From Bacteroidota bacterium (GTDB lineage: Bacteria > Bacteroidota > Bacteroidia > B-17B0 > Aurantibacillaceae): a stretch of 54,756 nt of DNA. The stretch covers positions 1-54,756 of the forward strand of contig JAHEYF010000023.1 of assembly GCA_023251755.1 (NCBI GenBank), given 5' to 3'. Every line of letters starts with the position of its first letter. Position 1 is the first letter of the stretch. Made by a program: the position numbers and the translations under genes. The notes beneath the pieces are model-generated. The model did not search any database and was not told the origin of the DNA. It saw only the letters and a program-made list of their open reading frames with translations. Of this stretch, positions 18,573-25,489 are shown in pieces.

Positions 18573-19169
18573 ATGATAAAATTAACTACAGTTATGGTTC
18601 GGATGAAAACAGCTAATACGAAGATTTTTTTAACCGGAATAATTTGCTTTTTAGCTATTACACTGGCAAAAGGGCAGATAGTATATTCTCCCAATACTTA
18701 TTATTTAATTCCCCCTACCGCTCCTTGTAATGGAGTCTGGGCTATACAGGATTCTTTGCATTGTCCGGCGCATATAATAGACCCCTGTTTTCAGTTCGAT
18801 CATTATAGTGGCGACACTCTTTTTTTAAAGCTTTGTTCATTGCCCTGTAACTATGTATCTGCACAAGCAGGTAATATATGTGTTGTTGCAACCTGTTCCC
18901 TTTCCGCCAACAGCATAACGGAAAATGAAGACAATAAAGATGAAATTAAAATATTCGCTAATCCGGCAAGCGAAGTTTTAAATATAAAAATTACCGGACT
19001 TAACAATACGGATAATGCTATAATTGAAGTCATCGACCTGCAGGGAAAATCTATCATCCGGCGCAATTATACACAGGAGATTGATATTCGTAACCTGAAT
19101 AGCGGAATGTATATTTTAAGGTTGCAGGGGGAGCATGTAAACATTGTAAAAAAATGGAGGAAGGAATAA
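18573..19169 (+). CDS. Small Cys-rich T9SS type A exoprotein
   Basis: 198 residues from the ATG two bases after the preceding stop; an in-frame ATG at 18603 (MKTANTKIF) gives a more standard signal peptide and is equally possible. The signal ends LAKGQ. The mature N-terminal part is only about 75 residues with several Cys and Pro (TAPCNGVW, LHCPAHIIDPCFQF, LCSLPCNYV), suggesting disulfides; I know no family. The type A sorting domain fills the rest (IFANPASEVLNIK ... LQGKSIIRR ... NSGMYILRL), with IFANP in place of the usual FPNP. It is the last gene of the three-gene unit, closed by the terminator at 19208-19240. A small carried or structural subunit is plausible. Confidence 0.8.
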   Translation: MIKLTTVMVRMKTANTKIFLTGIICFLAITLAKGQIVYSPNTYYLIPPTAPCNGVWAIQDSLHCPAHIIDPCFQFDHYSGDTLFLKLCSLPCNYVSAQAGNICVVATCSLSANSITENEDNKDEIKIFANPASEVLNIKITGLNNTDNAIIEVIDLQGKSIIRRNYTQEIDIRNLNSGMYILRLQGEHVNIVKKWRKE

Positions 19170-19207
19170 TTTTCCTTTAAAAAAAACGTTTCAGTTCTTT
19201 GAACACT

Positions 19208-19240
19208 AAAAATGGCGGCACATTTGTGCCGCCATTTTTA
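19208..19240. terminator. Bidirectional intrinsic terminator
   Basis: Perfect 14-bp stem AAAAATGGCGGCAC/GTGCCGCCATTTTT (19208-19221 with 19226-19239) and a 4-base loop. A- and T-runs on both sides serve the convergent genes ending at 19169 and 19258. Confidence 0.92.
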
Positions 19241-19257
19241 TTTAATTACACTTTGCA

Positions 19258-19965
19258 CTAAGCCAGGGTTACCTGCGCCAGCGGGCTCCAGGGGCCTGCC
19301 AGTTCGGGGTGTTTGGTGTTGTACCAGCGGGCAAAAACATATAATTTTTGTCCTACCACGGTTTGCCCTGCACGTATGGTAAACACCGAGCGGGTAAAAT
19401 TTTCGTGTTTCATGCTGCTGTCACTTGCAGTAAGCGGTGCTGGTTCGCCTGCTTTAAAGGCCACCTGTATACTATCGGCACCTTCGGCCTTGCTGGCTCT
19501 TTTGGTGTCGTGATTGGTGCGGCAGCTAAAACGCACATCGCCACCACCTAAGGGCTGGGTGGTAAAATACACCTGCTCGCTAATGGCTTCGCGCCGGCGC
19601 GTACGCGATGCATTGGGCGGAGCAATATTCAGCACCAGCAAATCGTTGCGGGTAACACTGGCGCTTGCACTCATACGTGTAAGCAGGGGCGAAATAAATA
19701 CGGTAAAATCCTTCATAATTTTAACCACCTGTTCGCGGGTGCCTTTGGTTTTGGTATTGGGGTTGCCGTGTAGTTCGTAAGCCCCCGGACTGGCCGGGTT
19801 GCCCGTATACCAAAGCGTTAAAAAACTCTGTGCTTTCGTAATTTCTGCAGCGCTTAAACCAAGGCGTGTGCCATTGTTAGGGCTGCCTGCCGTTAAAAAA
19901 TTAATCGACGTCTTAATGTATACGTCAAATTCTGGTAATGTGTTAGGGACACGTCCTGATGCCAT
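19258..19965 (-). CDS. Conserved hypothetical protein with Fn3-like C-terminal half
   Basis: 235 residues, no signal peptide. It starts MASGRVPNTLPEFDVYI, followed by a helical N-terminal half (to about 110) containing GSPNNGTRLGLS and repeated Thr/Lys-rich helices, then a beta-rich half with RFSCRTNHDTKRASK and a closing LYVFARWYNTKHPELAGPWSPL stretch typical of fibronectin III-like strands. I have seen proteins with this start recurring in Bacteroidota, but I know of no function. It lies downstream of the 21-bp repeat array (20072-20365), which is in its 5' region, and ends at a shared terminator. Confidence 0.75.
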   Translation of the reverse strand: MASGRVPNTLPEFDVYIKTSINFLTAGSPNNGTRLGLSAAEITKAQSFLTLWYTGNPASPGAYELHGNPNTKTKGTREQVVKIMKDFTVFISPLLTRMSASASVTRNDLLVLNIAPPNASRTRRREAISEQVYFTTQPLGGGDVRFSCRTNHDTKRASKAEGADSIQVAFKAGEPAPLTASDSSMKHENFTRSVFTIRAGQTVVGQKLYVFARWYNTKHPELAGPWSPLAQVTLA

Positions 19966-20071
19966 TTTTTTGTTTTTAATTGTTAAACTTTAAAACTGAA
20001 ATGTGGAATGGCTATAAGCGCTAAAAATGCTCCAACTGGTTTACTTTACCCTCTTGCATACACAAACAGCG

Positions 20072-20365
20072 TTCTATCAGATTAATAGAAAACTCTATCT
20101 GTTTCATAGAGTATTCTATATAACTGACAGACTCATCTATATATTTAACAGAATGCATTACTTATCTCACAGATCATTCTATTTATTTAATAGAACGTTC
20201 TATCTTTTTAATAGAGTATTCCATCTGTTTAATAGATCGCTCTGTGAAATATGTAGAACATTCCACCAATCTTTCAGAATACTATTATAAGCCGACAGAG
20301 CGCTATATCAGGCAAATAAAGTACACTGGCAGGAGCATAGATGAATCTTACAGAGACATTAAATA
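20072..20365. repeat. 21-bp degenerate tandem array, 14 units, with internal dyad symmetry
   Basis: Units start at 20072 and every 21 bases to 20345. The consensus is roughly YTCTAT-N8-ATAGA-N3; AGA occupies positions 16-18 in 12 of 14 units. The best unit, TTCTATTTATTTAATAGAA (20177-20195), is itself a 6-bp inverted repeat, and the junction of units 6 and 7 reads TAGAACGTTCTA, a perfect palindrome. The last three units are more decayed. On the plus strand the frame 20027-20290 is open with a 7-residue period (R-x-F-Y-L-F-N). On the minus strand the repeat reads as heptads [RY]-S-I-K-x-I-E with several in-frame stops. Confidence 0.85.
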
Positions 20366-20669
20366 AACCAATATTTAGTTTTTTACTTTTACACTTTAGA
20401 AGCCGGCCTTCCAAAATGAGCACTTACAACCCAAGCTTTGTTTAGGAGGAGGGTAAGCGGCAAATATAATTCCCGGATTATTTTTTTCAAACTTTACACA
20501 ATAGACTTTATTAACAAAATAGTAACAGACTTTTATTAAGATGTCATATAATTACACTATTTGATTAATAAAAATATACAGGATTTAAATGATTTTACAC
20601 ACACAGGCAAAACCCTTTATCACCATAAGGACTAAAGGGTTAAAATAAACATTCAAAATATATACGGAG
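20366..20669. other. AT-rich spacer without a gene
   Basis: About 300 bases between the repeat array and the sorting-domain remnant. There are no open frames of note and no clear promoter. A short GGAGGAGGG at 20444-20452 stands out from the AT-rich background. Confidence 0.5.
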
Positions 20670-20768
20670 CCAATTAATGCTACTGAATTTAGTGCCGGTG
20701 TTTATTTTGTAAAATTTATATCTACGGAAAACCATCGGTAATTAAGTTTGTAAAGGAATAGAGCGGAT
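20670..20768 (+). pseudogene. Remnant of a T9SS sorting-domain coding end (copy of 10528-10627)
   Basis: Starting with CCAATTAAT, this segment aligns base by base with the 3' end of the Omp28-like gene at 10528-10627, including the stop codon and the following AGCGGA. I count about a dozen substitutions and one single-base deletion (aaaaa to aaaa near 20711) that breaks the frame. It would encode the last strands of a sorting domain (AGVYFVK... IKFVKE). No upstream coding sequence of the gene is left. It is adjacent to the SymE-like gene. Confidence 0.85.
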
Positions 20769-20775
20769 TCAGGCC

Positions 20776-20985
20776 TTAAATTGGCTTTGCGATTTGCCGG
20801 TCCACCTCAATGGTTATGGTTAGTTTGTTGTCAGCAAGTTCAATTATTACTGTCTGCCCTTGTTTAAAACCAAGTTCGTCCAGCCATTTACCTTCGAGTC
20901 TTATTTCAGGAATTTTCACCTCGCCAAATCGTCTGGTTTGATATTTCGTGTGAATTTTAAGTTTTCTGAACTTTGACATTGTCAT
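20776..20985 (-). CDS. SymE-like toxin (AbrB-fold)
   Basis: About 69 residues from the ATG at 20985 (MTMSKFRKLKI); the frame also offers an upstream ATG at 21027 that would run through the operator region and is less likely. The core PEIRLEGKWLDELGFKQGQ followed by VIIELADNKLTI is the SymE signature: PxIRLxGxWLxxxGF then GxxVxVxxxxxxLxI. E. coli SymE is an SOS-induced toxin with an AbrB-like fold, described as a type I toxin repressed by an antisense RNA. Here the gene is divergent from an XRE-type repressor, and the shared intergenic region contains many TGACA/TGTCA half-sites, one overlapping this start codon. Regulation by that protein is therefore more likely than by an antisense RNA. The toxin activity is inferred. 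Confidence 0.8.
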   Translation of the reverse strand: MTMSKFRKLKIHTKYQTRRFGEVKIPEIRLEGKWLDELGFKQGQTVIIELADNKLTITIEVDRQIAKPI

Positions 20986-21079
20986 ACAATTATATGACAA
21001 ATGTAGATTGAAAAATTGAACTGTCAACTTTTAATATGACAAAGTTGTCAACAAATTATATGACATTTGATTTGTGACA
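20974..21079. promoter_or_regulatory. Operator region with eight TGACA/TGTCA half-sites
   Basis: Half-sites at 20974-20978, 20980-20984, 20994-20999 (within TATGACAA), 21022-21026, 21037-21041, 21046-21050, 21061-21065 and 21075-21079. Perfect inverted pair TTGTCATA-N6-TATGACAA at 20979-21000; second pair TGACAA-N2-TTGTCA at 21037-21050. The outer sites overlap the start codons of both divergent genes, suiting autorepression by the XRE protein. Confidence 0.7.
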
Positions 21080-21292
21080 CGAGATAAGCTAAAAAAGAAA
21101 ATAGGTCAGCGAATTATCGAATTTCGCGAACAAAAGGGCTGGAGTCAGTCCGACCTGGCCAGAGCTTGCAATAAAGACAGGCAAGCTATTGAAAAATTGG
21201 AGAACGGCAAGGTTAACCCAACACTTTATACCTTACATGAAATCGCTAATGCTTTGGGAATTTCTTTGTCTGAATTGGTGGATTTGTCTTAA
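21074..21292 (+). CDS. XRE-family helix-turn-helix repressor
   Basis: 72 residues; essentially a single Cro/CI-type HTH domain: KIGQRIIEFREQKGWSQSDLARACNKDRQAIEKLENG (recognition region about residues 23-45), then PTLYTLHEIANALGISLSEL. It starts with GTG at 21074; an in-frame TGA at 21068 leaves no upstream alternative. DNA binding is by family knowledge. The divergent SymE-like gene and the dense operator between them make it the probable repressor or antitoxin of that gene. No C-terminal ligand or protease domain is present. Confidence 0.85.
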   Translation: MTRDKLKKKIGQRIIEFREQKGWSQSDLARACNKDRQAIEKLENGKVNPTLYTLHEIANALGISLSELVDLS

Positions 21293-21317
21293 GAATTGCT
21301 ATTTGTAAAACCTCAAC

Positions 21318-21497
21318 TTATTTACTGCTGATATTCGTTATTTCCAGCTCCACCCTTCTGTCGTATTTAGCGTCTTTGCCTGTTGGGTAATCGGCTTTTA
21401 GCCCTTTGTAGTCGAGACGGGCGGGGTCAATGCCATTTTTAATTAAATAATCGTACACTGTTTTTGCCCTGGCTACCGATAAATTGAAAAGCACGTA
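21318..21497 (-). pseudogene. OmpA-like C-terminal domain remnant
   Basis: The last 54-60 codons read LSVARAKTVYDYLIKNGI, then DPARLDYKGLKAD and RRVELEI, the second half of a peptidoglycan-binding OmpA-like domain. The first half of the domain (the HTDxxG region) and everything before it is missing: upstream the frame runs into unrelated Cys-rich sequence under the pentapeptide gene promoter. The usual stop is kept. It is therefore the 3' stub of a destroyed OmpA-family gene. Confidence 0.75.
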
Positions 21498-21545
21498 AGG
21501 CAAATAAAAAACACCTTCCTTATTTCTACTACATTTTTTAAAGGA

Positions 21546-21553
21546 TATATTTG
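21546..21553 (+). promoter_or_regulatory. -7 box TATATTTG for the pentapeptide gene
   Basis: Exact TAnnTTTG match, 18 bases before the ATG at 21572. No clear -33 TTTG was seen. Confidence 0.5.
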
Positions 21554-21571
21554 TACAGAACACCAAACAAC

Positions 21572-22144
21572 ATGAACAAAACATATATTCAGGACAGGGC
21601 CTTTGATAAAATTGATTTCTCGGAAATAGGCCTGGCAAAAGCCGAATATGAAAACTGCAAATTTACAAACTGCATTTTTTCGAATAGCGATTTATCTTAC
21701 CTTAAATTTTCAGAATGTGAATTTAGCGGCTGCAACCTGAGTATGTGCAAACTCAACAAAACATCCCTCTGCGATGTAAAGTTTAAAGACTGCAAGTTAT
21801 TAGGCCTGCTGTTTGAACACTGCAACGAATTTTTATTTACTGTAGACTTCGAAAACTGCATCCTCAACCACTCCTCTTTTTTTAAAAGGAATTTAAAAAA
21901 AACAAAGTTTAAAAATTGCAAACTACAGGAAGTGGATTATACCGAAGCTGATTTAAGCCACGCACTGTTTGAGAATTGCGACCTTAGCGGGGCTACATTC
22001 GAAAACACCAATTTAGAAAAAGCCGATTTCAGAACAGCCTGCAACTACTCCATTAATCCGCAAAACAACCGCTTAAAAAAAGCCAGGTTTTCACTGGCCG
22101 GTGTTCCGGGACTGCTGGATGTATACGGTATTGAGATAGAGTAA
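21572..22144 (+). CDS. Pentapeptide-repeat protein
   Basis: 190 residues from the ATG at 21572; a TTG at 21551 is inside the promoter box. Repeats of the form A/C-(D/N/E)-L/F-x-x run through most of the protein (for example ENCKF TNCIF SNSDL, SECEF SGCNL SMCKL, DLSHALFENCDLSGATFENTNL shortened here), predicting a right-handed quadrilateral beta-helix. Cys often replaces the first Ala, as in several Bacteroidota members. Known members (Qnr, MfpA) mimic DNA and bind gyrase; most have no known role. It has no signal peptide, so it is cytoplasmic. It is monocistronic. Confidence 0.87.
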   Translation: MNKTYIQDRAFDKIDFSEIGLAKAEYENCKFTNCIFSNSDLSYLKFSECEFSGCNLSMCKLNKTSLCDVKFKDCKLLGLLFEHCNEFLFTVDFENCILNHSSFFKRNLKKTKFKNCKLQEVDYTEADLSHALFENCDLSGATFENTNLEKADFRTACNYSINPQNNRLKKARFSLAGVPGLLDVYGIEIE

Positions 22145-22449
22145 GCACCTGAGCTCAAATTACACCATGGAAAACCAGGGTTAAGAATGTTGTTCTATCA
22201 GCCAATCAATACATCTTCAAATTAATCCTCCATCAGTTCATCACTCTTCTGGCTTTTGACTGATAACGAAACATTATTTGTGCATTCGTGGCTGTTAACA
22301 CAACACCCAACAAATACCGGCCATCCTTATTCAAATAATAATACGGGAATAATTTTTAATGCTTATTTTTGTCAGTAACGGGGTGCTTTTTTAATACCCA
22401 TTTAGCTTTTAATCATTAACCAATTGAATAAAGCCCCGGCATTAATTGC
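22145..22449. other. Intergenic region upstream of the FeeM-like operon
   Basis: About 305 bases without a gene. The only signal is TATTTTTG at 22364-22371, a TAnnTTTG match 78 bases before the ATG, which would leave an mRNA leader with a small C/G-rich stem candidate (GGGGTGC). No terminator with a clear stem was found for the pentapeptide gene. Confidence 0.4.
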
Positions 22450-23103
22450 ATGATACAGATCAATGAATTTTTATTAAAACCCTGCGAAACAAACGAAGAG
22501 CTAAGCATTGCAGCCCAACTACGGTACCAGGCCTACCGGAATGTAGAAGCCATAAAAGAAAACGAGCGTGCTGAATTTACCGATAAGTACGATGCACAGC
22601 CCAATACCAAAACCTGTTTGATATACGAAGACAACAAAGCCCTTGCATCGGTAAGGGCTTGTGTATACAGCAAAGTGCATAATTTTATGGAAATACCCAG
22701 TTTTGAAGTGTATAAAGATGAAATTGAAAAAGAACTGGGCTTAGACAAAGTAATTGTAGAATCGAACCGTTTTGTAATTACACCTGAAATGGTAGATTCG
22801 AAAAGCCTGTTTAAAATTCCTTTCCGCTTTATTATTTTAAATTTGCATAAATTTAAAGGCGATTTTATTATCACTGCTGTGCGCGAAAAACACATCCCCC
22901 TGTACAAACGCTTTTTAACTATGGAGCCCATTTCGGGCCTTAAAAAATACCCGGGCATTGATGTGGACATGGTACTGATGGCAGGCGATTGTAAAAAAAA
23001 CCTGCAGGCTGTTATTGATAAAGAAAGTTTCTTTTCCATTCCCCGGGAAGAGGTGGATGCTTACACCCTATCTATGCAAAATACAAATGCAGCAAGCCGG
23101 TAA
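22450..23103 (+). CDS. N-acyl amino acid synthase-like (FeeM/LuxI-fold) protein
   Basis: 217 residues, cytoplasmic. Motifs: LRYQAYRNVE (24-33), a conserved-looking D45-Y47 region, ASVRAC (66-71) and ESNRFVI (104-110), followed by LYKRF and GIDVDMVLM. This order (LRYxAYR, Asp, SxR, ExxRFVV) is that of FeeM-type N-acyl amino acid synthases and the related LuxI acyl-homoserine-lactone synthases, which join an acyl-ACP fatty acid to an amino group inside a GNAT fold. The likely reaction is acyl-ACP plus an amino acid or amine; the exact substrate cannot be read. It overlaps the next gene by 17 bases, starting a translationally coupled three-gene operon with an SDR and a glycosyltransferase. Confidence 0.7.
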   Translation: MIQINEFLLKPCETNEELSIAAQLRYQAYRNVEAIKENERAEFTDKYDAQPNTKTCLIYEDNKALASVRACVYSKVHNFMEIPSFEVYKDEIEKELGLDKVIVESNRFVITPEMVDSKSLFKIPFRFIILNLHKFKGDFIITAVREKHIPLYKRFLTMEPISGLKKYPGIDVDMVLMAGDCKKNLQAVIDKESFFSIPREEVDAYTLSMQNTNAASR

Positions 23104-23917
23104 AACTATTTTAATCAGCGGGGCCGGCTCCGGGCTTGGCCAACAACTGGCCGAAAGCCTGGCTGCCGAAGGATATACTGTATTTGCATGCCTGAGGGAT
23201 ACAAGTAAAGCCCCTCATTTTTTAAACACCAGTATTCATATCCTGCCTATGGATGTATGCAAAGAAGCATCTGTTGAAGAGGCCCTGAAACAATTAAAAG
23301 AAAAATACGGTGTTCAGCAGCTTGATGTATTGATTAACAATGCCGGTATTGTTGTGCCCGGCCCGCTTGAAAACTTAACAGCCCTGGAAATTAAGGAACA
23401 ATTTGAAGTAAACGTTTTCGGCGTACTCAGCGTCACACAAAAATTTCTTCCCCTGTTAAAAAACGCCGAAGGAAAAATCATCAACATCGGTTCCATGAGC
23501 AGCCGCATGGCCCTTCCTTTTATCGGACTGTACGGGGCTTCCAAAGCCTCCTTAAAACACATTTCATGGGCTCTCCGTATTGAATTACACCCCTGGAAGG
23601 TAGGCGTGTTTCATTTCGAACTGGGAAATTTTGAATCCCCGATATGGAAAAAATCAATCAACAGAAGCCATGAAGCGAACACAAAAGGATATGAAGAAGC
23701 CCTGAAAAATACAAGCACACTCATGGAATCGCGCGCAGCCCAATTTAATTCCATTGACTGTCTGCTAAAGCCCATAAAAAAAACCATTGAAAATAAAAAC
23801 AGGCGGTTCAATACCCTGATTGGAAACGATGCAAGGATGAGAAAATTTATCACCTGGCTGTTTCCCTATGCTATACTGGAAAATATACTGCTAAAAAAAA
23901 TATACCGGAAAAAATGA
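23087..23917 (+). CDS. Short-chain dehydrogenase/reductase
   Basis: 276 residues from the ATG at 23087 (MQQAGKTILISGAG). The frame opens earlier (23015), but the extra 24 residues precede the Rossmann fold and lie within the upstream gene. NAD(P) motif SGAGSGLG 11-18, NNAG 84-87, catalytic Ser136, Tyr149 and Lys153 (YGASK). The C-terminal region is extended and basic (LLKKIYRKK), similar to retinol- or hydroxysteroid-type classical SDRs that handle lipid substrates, often at membranes. In this operon it could reduce or oxidise the acyl chain or a keto group of the product of the FeeM-like enzyme. Its stop overlaps the next ATG (ATGA). Confidence 0.88.
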   Translation: MQQAGKTILISGAGSGLGQQLAESLAAEGYTVFACLRDTSKAPHFLNTSIHILPMDVCKEASVEEALKQLKEKYGVQQLDVLINNAGIVVPGPLENLTALEIKEQFEVNVFGVLSVTQKFLPLLKNAEGKIINIGSMSSRMALPFIGLYGASKASLKHISWALRIELHPWKVGVFHFELGNFESPIWKKSINRSHEANTKGYEEALKNTSTLMESRAAQFNSIDCLLKPIKKTIENKNRRFNTLIGNDARMRKFITWLFPYAILENILLKKIYRKK

Positions 23918-25176
23918 AGCTTGCATTGATTTCTTTCGGAAGCAGGGGCGACCTGGAGCCCTTAGTCGCATTGGCACTTGAGCTTCAATCAAGAGGGCAT
24001 CAACCTTATATTGTTGCCAATGCCGAAATTGAATCCCTTGCTTCAGCACACAATGTAATATCGCGGCCCTTAAGCTTTAGTGTAAAACAATTGCTGCTCG
24101 AAAAAAACAGCCTTCCTTTACTGGCCTCCAACTCTGCTACGAAGTCATTAAAAATAGTAAGCTCAATTATACTCGACAATTTATACGCTGCAGGAAAAGA
24201 GCTGATGGAGCAGACAAAGGATGCAGACGTCATTGTGATAAATGAAAGGTATTATTTGCTCGGGCAGGCTTTACAGGAAAAATACAAGAAACCCCTGGTT
24301 CAAATTTGTTTTCAGCCCAAGGGCATTACCAGCGCTTATCCTTATCTTTATTATTCTCCCTGGTTTTTTAAATTTTTGCCCAATGCAAAAACCCATGCCT
24401 TTGTTGACCGTATGCTGTTAAAAAAGTTTTTACCCATAGTGAATATATTAAGAACCAAGGAATTTAAACTACCCCCAACATCACTTGAGGCAGCTTATGA
24501 AAAAAAACAAGCCACTACCTTACTTCAGGGCTTTAGTCCTGCCCTTTTTACAAAGCCTGCCGACTGGAACAACAACCTGGTTGTAACCGGCAACTGGTCA
24601 ATTAAACAAGTCGAAACAGGTTTTAGTTCCGGCTTAAAATTATTTTTAAACTCACCGGTAAAAAAAGTCTATATCGGTTTCGGATCCATGATTTATTCGG
24701 GGGCCCAACTACTACAACACTTATCTGCCATTGCCTGCAAACTGAATATTCAATTTATATGGGCACTCAACTGGAGCATCCATCCTGAACTGAAACAGGG
24801 TTTATACAATCAACACATTTTTATTCTGCACGAATGCAATCACAACGAACTATTTCCTTTTGTTGATGCAGTGGTTCACCACGGTGGTTCGGGCACCATT
24901 GCAGCAGCCACACGAAACGCCAAACCACAGGCCATTGCCTGGTTTATGCTCGACCAGCATTTTTGGGCCCGGCAAATCAGTCAGCTATCGACAGGGATTA
25001 ATTTAGGTTCTTTTCATAAATTAAAAGAAGCTGAGTTACTTCGTGCCATTCAGCAATTGATTTCAGCACCTGCATACACAAAACAGGCAAAGCTTTTGTC
25101 CGAAAAAATAATACCGGAGAATGGCCCTGGAGCTGCTGTAGATGAAATAGAAAAATTAATGGCAAAATCAAAATAA
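23914..25176 (+). CDS. GT1-family (UGT/MGT-like) glycosyltransferase
   Basis: 420 residues of GT-B fold. The N-terminal motif is ISFGSRGDLEPLVALALEL (acceptor domain), as in sterol/lipid and macrolide UDP-glycosyltransferases. The C-terminal donor domain has VYIGFGSM and HHGGSGT at 322-328, then PQAIAWFMLDQHFWARQ. These are the nucleotide-sugar-binding signatures of GT1. It has no signal peptide and acts in the cytoplasm or at the inner membrane. The sugar donor (probably UDP-hexose) and acceptor are not readable. Coupling by ATGA to the SDR, downstream of an N-acyl amino acid synthase-like gene, points to a lipid or lipoamino acid acceptor. It ends the operon. Confidence 0.88.
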   Translation: MKLALISFGSRGDLEPLVALALELQSRGHQPYIVANAEIESLASAHNVISRPLSFSVKQLLLEKNSLPLLASNSATKSLKIVSSIILDNLYAAGKELMEQTKDADVIVINERYYLLGQALQEKYKKPLVQICFQPKGITSAYPYLYYSPWFFKFLPNAKTHAFVDRMLLKKFLPIVNILRTKEFKLPPTSLEAAYEKKQATTLLQGFSPALFTKPADWNNNLVVTGNWSIKQVETGFSSGLKLFLNSPVKKVYIGFGSMIYSGAQLLQHLSAIACKLNIQFIWALNWSIHPELKQGLYNQHIFILHECNHNELFPFVDAVVHHGGSGTIAAATRNAKPQAIAWFMLDQHFWARQISQLSTGINLGSFHKLKEAELLRAIQQLISAPAYTKQAKLLSEKIIPENGPGAAVDEIEKLMAKSK

Positions 25177-25489
25177 TCTGCACAACCCAGGGCCTTGTAA
25201 TTCCAGACTTTCTCCTCCTTTCTTTCACTCAGCCTGTATTTTATTCAACTATTCTTCAAAAACCTCCTCTTTTCCGGCCCAAAAACCATCGCGCAAAAAG
25301 TTACTCAAAAACAGCTGCACCCCCTGTTAATTAAGGAATTTCAAAAAAATTGCCGGCGAGAAGGAATGTAACAAAAGCCAATTTTTTTTTTGAGCCTCAA
25401 AAATTAATGCCGTTACATTGCATAAAGCTTAAACCCTTTAAATAGTTACCCTAAACCTTGTATTCCAAAACCACTAAAAAACTAAACCA
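25177..25489. other. Intergenic region, no gene seen
   Basis: About 313 bases between the glycosyltransferase gene and the next exoprotein gene. There is no hairpin with a T-run and no exact TAnnTTTG box. It contains poly-T (25385-25393) and AT-rich sequence before the ATG at 25490. A 14-base string AATAATCTGCACAA at 25172-25185 recurs at 28957-28970, also just downstream of a gene. Confidence 0.4.

Noticed and set aside
20027..20290. Plus-strand 87-codon ORF with a 7-residue repeat across the 21-bp array
   Set aside because: A 21-bp repeat without a stop in one frame stays open automatically; the peptide is aromatic and basic with no start context, so it is not called as a gene.
20072..20365. 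Possible CRISPR array
   Set aside because: Units are contiguous 21-mers that diverge gradually, with no constant repeat alternating with unique spacers and no cas genes nearby.
21068..21073. Upstream start for the XRE gene
   Set aside because: An in-frame TGA at 21068-21070 blocks any start before the GTG at 21074.
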